A stretch of 5,213 nt of DNA from Chlamydiota bacterium. Lineage in GTDB: Bacteria > Auribacterota > UBA3054 > B51-G9. Where the stretch lies: NCBI GenBank assembly GCA_003648225.1, contig QMOL01000226.1, positions 1-5,213 of the forward strand. The letters run 5' to 3'. The position numbers and the translations under genes were made by a program. Below, piece by piece: positions 1-4,686 of the stretch. The notes beneath the pieces were generated by a model. It saw only the letters and a program-made list of their open reading frames with translations. It did not search any database and was not told where the DNA came from. How positions within the stretch are numbered: position 1 is the first letter of the stretch; the number at the start of each line of letters is the position of its first letter.

Positions 1-200
1 AAAACATCAACTTTTTCTTCAAAAAGTTTTTGTGCTGTTTTAGGTCCGGCGCCATGTGCCTCGTTTATAATTTCCGTATTATCAATAAATTTTATTTTAT
101 CTTTTTCTTCATCAAAAATTATAAAATATTCGGTCCTTCCAAATCGTGGATCCATTTTAGAATTCCAATCTGTTCCTTTCGTTGTAAATGCGATTCTCAT
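1..200 (-). CDS. NifX/NifB-like (orange-protein/MTH1175 fold) protein, 3' end beyond the window
   Basis: The first 66 codons of a gene that runs off the left edge. The translation starts MRIAFTTKG, then has DPRFGR (residues 17-22) and FIIFDEE, and later an HGAGPKTAQ-type stretch near residue 52. These are the hallmarks of the dinitrogenase iron-molybdenum cofactor family (PF02579), which includes NifX, the C-terminal part of NifB, MTH1175 and the Mo-Cu orange protein of Desulfovibrio. Members are usually about 100-130 residues, so roughly half is visible. The start at 200 is preceded by AAAGGAAT on the minus strand. It lies 42 bases after the stop of the second ATPase gene and is probably the last or a late gene of the same operon. 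The family binds metal clusters; a cofactor carrier role beside the two ATPases is inferred. The ligand cannot be told from this fragment. Confidence 0.85.
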   Translation of the reverse strand, partial: MRIAFTTKGTDWNSKMDPRFGRTEYFIIFDEEKDKIKFIDNTEIINEAHGAGPKTAQKLFEEKVDV

Positions 201-242
201 TTTTTATTCCTTTTATATTTTATTATTTATAGTTAAGTCCTG

Positions 243-1112
243 CTAAATTTTAAGAATTTTATTCCAGCTTTTTTCTAATATCCCCTTTATTTCACTATCG
301 CCAAATTCTACGATGGTTTTTCCTGCCGTCATTGCTGCAGTAAACATTTCATCATAGGGTAAATTTGCAATATGGTCGATATTGTTTTCTTTAAGAAATT
401 TTAAAATATCATCTGCTTTATCTTTATTTAAATCTGCTTTATTTATTATGCAACCCGCTTTGATTTTAAATTTTTCGACCAATTCATAAACCCGCTTTAG
501 ATCATGCAAGCCCGAAACGGTTGGCTCTGTAACCAGTATAACATAATTAGCCCCCGAAAGAGACGAAACGACCGGACATCCAACACCCGGAGAGCCATCA
601 ACAAGAATAAATTGTTTATTTTCTTCTTCGGCAATGCGCTTTGCTTCCCGTTTTACTTTTGCCACCAATTTACCGGAATTTTCTGCCCCAACCTTCATTT
701 TGGCATGAACCATTTTTGTACCGGTTTTGATATTTGATTCGACCCATTGGCCTACATTATTATCAATATTTTCAATGGCATTTTCCGGACAAATTCTTGC
801 ACAATAGCCACAACCTTCACAATCAAGATGTTTTACGATATATTGATCATTTTCAAATGGTATTGCATTATATCTGCAAATCTCTGCACATTTTCCGCAA
901 TTTGTACATTTATCCTGATCAATTACTGCAATTTGTCCACTATAAAAGTCTTCGGCTTTTTCAAAGTCGGGATCCAAAAGCAAGTGCATATCTGCTGCAT
1001 CAACATCACAATCTGCTGTTACGATATTTTTGCCTCCCAAAACTGCAAATGATGCGGTAACCGATGTTTTACCGGTACCGCCCTTTCCTGATATTACTAC
1101 AATTTCTTTCAT
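243..1112 (-). CDS. MinD-type P-loop ATPase with inserted two-cluster ferredoxin domain (second paralog)
   Basis: A 289-residue soluble protein of the MinD/Mrp/NifH superfamily (COG1149 type). The deviant Walker A motif GKGGTGKTS is at residues 9-17 with signature Lys10 and Lys15. The A' region is DCDVDAAD (34-41). A ferredoxin insert follows, with Cys69, 72, 75, 79 and Cys98, 101, 104, 108 (the last followed by Pro), enough for two [4Fe-4S] clusters. The Walker B-like strand is ILVDGSPG (169-176), then CPV with Cys179, then TEPT (195-198), all typical of the family. Such proteins are thought to couple ATP binding to Fe-S or metallocofactor transfer or to electron transfer; the precise job is unknown. 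Its ATG overlaps the stop of the upstream paralog (ATGA, 1109-1112), indicating translational coupling; GAAGG lies 6 bases upstream. The stop is TAG. Identity as a family member is near certain; the specific function is not. Confidence 0.95.
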   Translation of the reverse strand: MKEIVVISGKGGTGKTSVTASFAVLGGKNIVTADCDVDAADMHLLLDPDFEKAEDFYSGQIAVIDQDKCTNCGKCAEICRYNAIPFENDQYIVKHLDCEGCGYCARICPENAIENIDNNVGQWVESNIKTGTKMVHAKMKVGAENSGKLVAKVKREAKRIAEEENKQFILVDGSPGVGCPVVSSLSGANYVILVTEPTVSGLHDLKRVYELVEKFKIKAGCIINKADLNKDKADDILKFLKENNIDHIANLPYDEMFTAAMTAGKTIVEFGDSEIKGILEKSWNKILKI

Positions 1113-2008
1113 AGTGTACCTTCGCCCTTTAATTCTGTGAGATTTTGAAAACTCCCGATATTGACACTATTGAGAAACTTAAGTATTTTCTCTAATTCTC
1201 TTTTTACTTCCGGTATTTCTGAATATAGTAATTTACCCTCAGAGTAAAGTTCGGCAATTTTTCTTTGATTTGGAATTTTTGCAATGATAGGTATGTTTTC
1301 GGATTTACAATATTTTTCAACATTATTGTCGCCAATACCAAATCGATTGATCACTATAGCAAAATCATTCTTTAATGCTCTAACAGTTTCTACGGCTAAT
1401 TTAAGATCATGAAGGCCAAAAGGAGTCGGTTCGGTTACCAAAATAATAAAATCCGCATTTTTGGTCGCTTCAATTACCGGACAAGATGTCCCCGGAGGAG
1501 AATCATATATTTTTATTATATCTTCCGAAAAATGTTTATCTATATAATCGAGTGTCTGTGCAATTAATGGAACTGCTTGTTCTTCACCAATATCAAGCTT
1601 GCTTTCAATAAATGACAAATTTCCCTTTACGTAATGCCTAAGCTCACCCATCTTTTTCTTTTTCATTGGCAGGGCATCCATGGGACAAAGTTCTGAACAC
1701 GCATAACACCCATGACATAATTCCGGGAAAACCATTATTTCGTCAAGTATCTGCGTTATAGCATTGAAATTGCAAACCTCTCTGCAAATTCCACATAGAT
1801 CGCATTTGCTTTGAACCCATTCAGGGATCATTTTATATTTATCTTCCCAATGGATTAAATCACTTTGAATAAAAAGTCCTGAATTAGGTTCCTCTACATC
1901 CAGATCAGAAAGTACAACTTTGAATTTTTCTGCAAGAAAACTTGCGAGATTTGTTGATAGGGTTGTTTTTCCTGTCCCACCTTTCCCGCTTGCAATGGCA
2001 ATTTTCAT
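1109..2008 (-). CDS. MinD-type P-loop ATPase with inserted two-cluster ferredoxin domain (first paralog)
   Basis: A 299-residue paralog of the next gene downstream. Walker A GKGGTGKTT is at residues 8-16 (Lys9, Lys14) and the A' region is DLDVEEPN (35-42). The ferredoxin insert has Cys69, 72, 75, 79 and Cys98, 101, 104, 108, exactly the same numbering as in the other paralog. A lysine-rich turn follows (116-119), then the Walker B-like strand IKIYDSPPG (165-173), a conserved CPV (Cys176) and TEPT (192-195). A tandem pair of this kind, next to a NifX-fold gene, is a known arrangement in anaerobes and occurs in Desulfovibrio ORP loci. The pair may form a heterodimer (inference). The start lies 18 bases after the ferredoxin gene; the ribosome binding site is weak (AAAGG about 13 bases upstream), so translation may rely on coupling. 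The last codons overlap the start of the downstream gene. Confidence 0.95.
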   Translation of the reverse strand: MKIAIASGKGGTGKTTLSTNLASFLAEKFKVVLSDLDVEEPNSGLFIQSDLIHWEDKYKMIPEWVQSKCDLCGICREVCNFNAITQILDEIMVFPELCHGCYACSELCPMDALPMKKKKMGELRHYVKGNLSFIESKLDIGEEQAVPLIAQTLDYIDKHFSEDIIKIYDSPPGTSCPVIEATKNADFIILVTEPTPFGLHDLKLAVETVRALKNDFAIVINRFGIGDNNVEKYCKSENIPIIAKIPNQRKIAELYSEGKLLYSEIPEVKRELEKILKFLNSVNIGSFQNLTELKGEGTL

Positions 2009-2026
2009 TGATATTTTTATACCTTT

Positions 2027-2431
2027 TTATTGTCTGATCAAACTTATGCTACATTTGGGGCACTTCTGCTCATAGCAAGGAACGCCGGGTTGGTGAGGTG
2101 CTTGATAACCACATGAAGGACATGTACAATATCCACCGGGGCCATTGCCCATACCGGAACCCCTGCTCCGGCTTCCTTTTCCCAAACCGCGGCCGGAATA
2201 ACTTTTCCTGTAATGAGTTTTAGTGCCAACATGCGGATCTTCATGAATTTCGCCGGTTTCACTATTTTCCCTATAAATCGCATCTACTGGGCAAACCTTT
2301 ATGGCTTCCTCCATGCAATTCGCCTTCTGATCCTTTACTTTTGCAATTCGTCCCACCATTTCAAAACCGCTGGGGCATGCCCGAACACATACGGCACACC
2401 CCATACAGGTTTCTTCATTTATTTTTATCAT
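2027..2431 (-). CDS. Ferredoxin with Gly/Arg-rich linker and C-terminal zinc-ribbon-like Cys module
   Basis: A 134-residue protein in three parts. Residues 1-55 are a ferredoxin domain with C9-x2-C12-x2-C15-x3-C19-P and later C39-x7-C47-P. This is the pattern of single-cluster ferredoxins such as that of Thermotoga maritima: Cys9, 12, 15 and 47 should bind one [4Fe-4S] cluster, while Cys19 and Cys39 are left over and may form a disulfide. Residues about 78-100 are a Gly/Arg/Ser-rich linker. Residues 101-134 carry six cysteines (102, 104, 107, 119, 124, 127) in CTCPSCGY...PHQPGVPC...CPKC, a module that I recall as recurring in proteins of NifX/DUF5320 neighbourhoods and that looks like a metal-binding ribbon. 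The ATG follows the TAA of the DUF5320 gene with no base between. It is a likely electron carrier or cluster donor for the ATPases downstream (inference). Confidence 0.9.
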   Translation of the reverse strand: MIKINEETCMGCAVCVRACPSGFEMVGRIAKVKDQKANCMEEAIKVCPVDAIYRENSETGEIHEDPHVGTKTHYRKSYSGRGLGKGSRSRGSGMGNGPGGYCTCPSCGYQAPHQPGVPCYEQKCPKCSISLIRQ

Positions 2432-2776
2432 TTACTTTTTTTCCAATTCGCCTATTCTCTCATTTACCGCTTCCAGGCTTTCTTTCATTTGCTTTGCTTC
2501 ATTTTTAAGCGCCCGCAATTCATCCTGAGGTTCATAAGGAACAGAGGAAGCATAGGGAGCGCTTGCTCTCCAACTAAAACCTCTACCATATCCGACACCC
2601 CGTCCGAAACCTCTGCCGTATCCACCGCCGTTACCGAAAAATCTACCACCATATCCGGCGCCGCCGCGCGGTGTACCTTTCGTATATCCCGGACTGTCAT
2701 ATCCGCTGCAATATCCCAATCCTCTTCCAGTCATTGGCCCCATTCCATCTGGGCCGGTTCTGTCACCTCTTGGCAT
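2432..2776 (-). CDS. DUF5320 family Gly-rich protein with C-terminal coiled coil
   Basis: A 114-residue protein. The N-terminus MPRGDRTGPDGMGPMTGRGL with Cys23 just after it is the signature of DUF5320. Residues about 29-70 are a low-complexity Gly/Tyr/Arg/Phe region with repeated GYGRGF-type units. Residues 83-114 are charged and heptad-like (ELRALKNEAKQMKESLEAV) and should form a short helix or coiled coil. The family is common in anaerobes beside NifX-like, ferredoxin and MinD-like genes, but its function is not established; I do not assign one. The start is supported by AAAGGAG 7 bases upstream. The stop TAA abuts the ferredoxin ATG, so the two are surely co-translated. A short paralog lies just upstream at 2833-2985. 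Confidence 0.88.
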   Translation of the reverse strand: MPRGDRTGPDGMGPMTGRGLGYCSGYDSPGYTKGTPRGGAGYGGRFFGNGGGYGRGFGRGVGYGRGFSWRASAPYASSVPYEPQDELRALKNEAKQMKESLEAVNERIGELEKK

Positions 2777-2832
2777 AATATTTCTCCTTTTTTATATTAT
2801 TATTTATTGTTCTTTTTTAAGTCAATCTGTGG

Positions 2833-2985
2833 TTATCTGCGAAAATTACGCCTTCCATACCACCCAAACAGGCGTCTGAAAGTAATAAATATAGCACCTG
2901 CAATATTTAAAGACCGACAATTTCCCAATCCTCTTCCTGTTAGCGGACCCATTCCATTTGGACCTCTTCCATTTCCCATAGGCAT
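2833..2985 (-). CDS. Small 50-residue DUF5320-like protein
   Basis: A short open frame of 50 codons plus TAA. It starts MPMGNGRGPNGMGPLTGRGL, followed by Gly-Asn-Cys23, which matches the N-terminus of the 114-residue DUF5320 protein downstream, including the position of Cys23. It lacks the Gly/Tyr-rich middle and the coiled coil. Instead it ends in a hydrophobic-basic tail (residues 28-50, with IAGAIFITFRRLF and five further Arg). GAGGAG sits 6 bases before the ATG, the best ribosome binding site in the operon. The gene begins 18 bases after the DUF134 stop and ends 56 bases before the next start, so it fits the operon. Function is unknown. It could be a truncated duplicate, but the strong start signal and clean stop argue that it is translated. 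Confidence 0.75.
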   Translation of the reverse strand: MPMGNGRGPNGMGPLTGRGLGNCRSLNIAGAIFITFRRLFGWYGRRNFRR

Positions 2986-2991
2986 AGTAGT

Positions 2992-2997
2992 CTCCTC
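2992..2997 (-). promoter_or_regulatory. Ribosome binding site of the 50-residue DUF5320-like gene
   Basis: Minus-strand GAGGAG with a 6-base spacer (ACTACT) to the ATG at 2985. It decides that the short frame is a real gene. Confidence 0.75.
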
Positions 2998-3003
2998 TTT
3001 CAA

Positions 3004-3438
3004 TTATCGATTACCTCGTCTTCCTTGACCATGACCCGGAAAATGTAAAATTTCGGTTTCAATCGCTGTACTTTCACACACCGGACAATTTTCTATAGGT
3101 GAGACGTATGCAGTTTCTGCCCATCTTTGGCCGCAACCGCGGCACCGCATTCTTTCCGAAACAACAGGAGTAAATCGAATAGCTTTCCCATTTATTAGCG
3201 CATCGGCAACTTTTTGGTGCGCCCGCTTAATAATATTCCCGAAGGTTTGCCGTGATATACCCATCATAGCCGCTGCATCATTCTGATATTGGCACTTAAG
3301 ATCTGCAAGCCGTACGGCTTCTATCTCATCTGCTTCAAGATGGATCTCTTCGAGTTCCGACATCATTCGTCCACGTGGTTTAAAGTAATCTGCTTCAAAC
3401 TCTCCATAGATGCGTCGTGTTTTATGTGGTCGTGGCAT
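3004..3438 (-). CDS. DUF134 (UPF0251) family helix-turn-helix DNA-binding protein
   Basis: A 144-residue protein and the first gene of the operon. It begins MPRPHKTRRI and has the DUF134 hallmarks: a short N-terminal basic/aromatic segment (DYFKPRG, 17-23), then LEADEIEAVRLADL (34-47). A sigma-factor-like helix-turn-helix follows (about 48-82), with AAAMMGISRQTFGNIIKRA carrying the recognition helix. The C-terminal part holds C99-x2-C102 and C118-x2-C121, which would bind zinc or an Fe-S cluster. The tail is Gly/Arg-rich. DUF134 proteins are predicted transcription regulators and commonly head operons of NifX-like and Fe-S ATPase genes. Here it is well placed to control its own operon through the dyads at 3451-3517 (inference). 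The start is supported by GGAGG 5 bases upstream. Confidence 0.93.
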   Translation of the reverse strand: MPRPHKTRRIYGEFEADYFKPRGRMMSELEEIHLEADEIEAVRLADLKCQYQNDAAAMMGISRQTFGNIIKRAHQKVADALINGKAIRFTPVVSERMRCRGCGQRWAETAYVSPIENCPVCESTAIETEILHFPGHGQGRRGNR

Positions 3439-3450
3439 ATTTCCTCCGTT

Positions 3451-3466
3451 ATTGGCATATGCTAAT
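3451..3466. promoter_or_regulatory. 16-bp near-perfect palindrome, candidate operator of the DUF134 operon
   Basis: The sequence ATTGGCATATGCTAAT has 7 of 8 base pairs in dyad symmetry around GCATATGC. It sits 13 bases before the DUF134 start, just downstream of the TATAAT box, so it would cover the transcription start. This suits autorepression by the DUF134 protein. The role is inferred from position and symmetry only. Confidence 0.4.
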
Positions 3467-3470
3467 TATA
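3465..3470 (-). promoter_or_regulatory. Candidate -10 box for the DUF134 operon
   Basis: A perfect minus-strand TATAAT lies 27 bases upstream of the DUF134 ATG. At 17-18 bases further upstream there is only a poor -35 match (TAGTAA/TTAGTA), so the promoter may depend on an activator, or the match may be chance in AT-rich DNA. Confidence 0.35.
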
Positions 3471-3475
3471 AATTA

Positions 3476-3492
3476 AGTAATAAAATATTACT
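3476..3492. repeat. Perfect inverted repeat AGTAATA-N3-TATTACT upstream of the operon
   Basis: Two 7-base arms are separated by AAA. It lies in the -10/-35 interval of the candidate promoter, so a second protein-binding site is possible. The arms are AT-rich, so chance occurrence is not excluded. Confidence 0.4.
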
Positions 3493-3498
3493 AAGCAA

Positions 3499-3517
3499 CA
3501 AAAAACGTTGTTTTGTG
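3499..3517. repeat. Imperfect inverted repeat centred on CGTTG upstream of the operon
   Basis: AAAAC-GTT-GTTTT forms a 5-base perfect core. One mismatch outward, CA and TG extend it to a 19-base dyad. It lies just upstream of the candidate -35 region; it could be an upstream regulator site or a weak hairpin. Confidence 0.3.
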
Positions 3518-3542
3518 GTAGAATAATTGTTGAGTTGTTAAA

Positions 3543-3577
3543 TGATAAATTATGAGTTATGAGTGATGGGTGAAAAA
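3543..3577. repeat. Degenerate 7-base tandem repeat (TTATGAG-like)
   Basis: Five consecutive heptads read TGATAAA, TTATGAG, TTATGAG, TGATGGG, TGAAAAA. Two are identical and the others keep the T-N-A pattern at the start. This is non-coding low-complexity DNA between the two transcription units. No function is evident. Confidence 0.5.
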
Positions 3578-3595
3578 ATATTTTATGGAAATATT
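3573..3595 (-). terminator. Weak hairpin plus T-run, candidate terminator after the mazG-side unit
   Basis: On the minus strand AATATTT-CCATA-AAATATT is followed by TTTT. The 7-base stem is perfect but made only of A/T pairs, so it would be weak. It lies about 50 bases after the stop of the broken gene at 3646, the right place to end that transcription unit. Confidence 0.25.
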
Positions 3596-3608
3596 ATAAC
3601 ACACAAAA

Positions 3609-3645
3609 GCGTCATCCTGAACTTGTTTCAGGATCTCTCGGAGAG
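3609..3645. repeat. Palindromic element, probably a dispersed intergenic repeat
   Basis: Two adjacent dyads are seen: ATCCTGAA-CTTGT-TTCAGGAT (3614-3634, 8 perfect pairs) and CTCTC-G-GAGAG (3635-3645). The GC content is clearly above that of the surroundings. The phrase GTCATCCTGAACTTG resembles a repeat I recall from intergenic regions of many bacterial genomes; only one copy is in this window, so multiplicity is not shown here. It ends exactly one base before the stop codon of the broken gene at 3646. On either strand it could form a hairpin in RNA. Confidence 0.55.
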
Positions 3646-4674
3646 TTACCAATATTTCATATTTTGATCAATTTTTGGATCATTCCACATTTTGATAATT
3701 AAAGAATCGGGTTTTGATTCTATTACATGAATTATAGTATCACCGACAATTATATAGTAATGTTTCGAAAAATTATTACCATGAGAATAAACATAACATG
3801 AATCCATCTGTGAATAATAATCTTCATTATCTAACAGCCATTTACTTATTGGGCTTTTAGGATTTTTCTTTAATTGGTTTTGTATTGATCTTGTAAAATA
3901 CGATTTCCCTTCTAAGAATTTTTTCTATCAATAACATGCATTTTTAAATTTCTTAAATCTAAATAACCTTTTTCGTTTATATTTGTACCATCATAAAGCC
4001 AAGTAAAATCATACGTTAGATACTTATGCATACTAGCTATCGGATAATAAGAATATATCTCGTCATCAAAACGATCTTTAACAATATTACGGGGTTCATA
4101 GTATACTAGCCCCCTAAGAAAACCACTAGGATAAATATTATTCAGTTCAAATTTCATTGTTGTTGTGCGCGTTCTATTATTAATTCAATAAAAAATAGAT
4201 GATTTAACATTACAATTATCAATATTTTCAAAACTCCTATCTTCCCTTTCAAATGTTTGAAATTCACCCGGAATATCAAATTTTACATATATCCTATCAA
4301 TTTTACTTTTATTTTCTATCGGTGTATGAATCATAAATTCAAGAACACCTTCTTTTATTTCATTAAGTTGAACTTCGATTTTAGGTTTGTATTTTTTATA
4401 TTTTACACTATCAATATTCGATAAATGTGCTTTAATATCTTCTGTACTTTTGGCGTTTTCATCAATTATTAATTTATCTAATTTTTTACTATCCTGAATT
4501 GAGTCATTTAATTCAAAAAAACTAAAAACAACGCTAGCAACAATAAATAAAAATATAATAACCTTACATTTTCGGAGCTTTGGTTTTAAATTTTTTATAC
4601 TCTTTAATTAAATTATGCCAAAAAAATAAAGTTATTATGGATACTAATCCTAAAGAAATATATTTTATAATCAA
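3646..4674 (-). pseudogene. Disrupted gene for a two-TM membrane protein of unknown family
   Basis: Four open segments, all minus, fit end to end. A (4674-4564) has a TTG start and one TM helix. B (4607-4188) has no usual start codon; it has basic residues (KPKLRKCK), a TM helix (VIIFLFIVASVVFSFF), a charged helical stretch and beta-rich sequence. C (4184-3915) continues B in the same frame beyond TGA at 4187-4185. D (3924-3649) follows C one base out of frame and ends in TAA at 3648-3646. A passes to B if one base is removed at the A6 run 4596-4591; C passes to D if one A is added to the A6 run 3924-3919. The restored protein is 342 residues: TM about 3-20, basic loop, TM about 39-55, then a large outside domain rich in Tyr and Asn. 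I do not recognise the family. Real decay is likeliest, because the TGA is not a homopolymer error. Separate small genes are the alternative. Confidence 0.6.
4564..4674 (-). CDS. 36-residue membrane peptide frame (5' segment of the broken gene, or a small gene itself)
   Basis: It starts at TTG with AAGGAG 6 bases upstream and ends at TAA. The peptide has one hydrophobic helix (residues 3-19, IKYISLGLVSIITLFFW) and a basic tail (KEYKKFKTKAPKM). It begins 10 bases after the mazG stop. If the frame change at the A6 run 4596-4591 is real in the living genome, this peptide may be made as such; otherwise it is the first TM helix of the 342-residue protein. The first reading is offered only as the alternative to the pseudogene entry. 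Confidence 0.3.
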   Translation of the reverse strand: MIIKYISLGLVSIITLFFWHNLIKEYKKFKTKAPKM

Positions 4675-4680
4675 AATTAG

Positions 4681-4686
4681 CTCCTT
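4681..4686 (-). promoter_or_regulatory. Ribosome binding site that supports a TTG start at 4674
   Basis: Minus-strand AAGGAG, overlapping the mazG stop codon (4687-4685), with a 6-base spacer to TTG. It points to translational coupling with mazG and fixes the 5' end of the broken gene. Confidence 0.55.

Noticed and set aside
30..236. Plus-strand 68-codon frame at the left edge
   Set aside because: It is opposite the NifX-like gene, whose motifs (DPRFGR, HGAGPKTAQ) are certain, and it has no convincing ribosome binding site.
504..1060. Plus-strand frames opposite the second ATPase
   Set aside because: They are shadows of a strongly conserved ATPase gene, with His/Phe-rich composition and no recognisable domain.
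2213..3028. Plus-strand open frame of 271 codons
   Set aside because: It lies opposite the ferredoxin, both DUF5320-type genes and the end of DUF134, whose families and ribosome binding sites are clear. Its Ser/Thr/Ile-rich composition is what the complement of Gly/Arg codons gives.
3439..3645. CRISPR array or tRNA in the intergenic region
   Set aside because: No regularly spaced repeats with unique spacers and no cloverleaf or TTCGAATC-like T-arm are visible; the repeats seen are contiguous heptads and isolated dyads.
3912..4157. An independent 81-residue protein starting at ATG 4157
   Set aside because: No ribosome binding site precedes the ATG. The frame continues upstream through a TGA into a coherent 140-codon segment and downstream after a one-base shift, so it is better read as a piece of the broken gene.
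4185..4187. TGA as selenocysteine or as Trp by an altered genetic code
   Set aside because: TGA clearly ends the first ATPase gene (1109-1111) and Trp is encoded by TGG in the genes here. No selenocysteine insertion hairpin is evident just after this TGA, and the gene has two further lesions.
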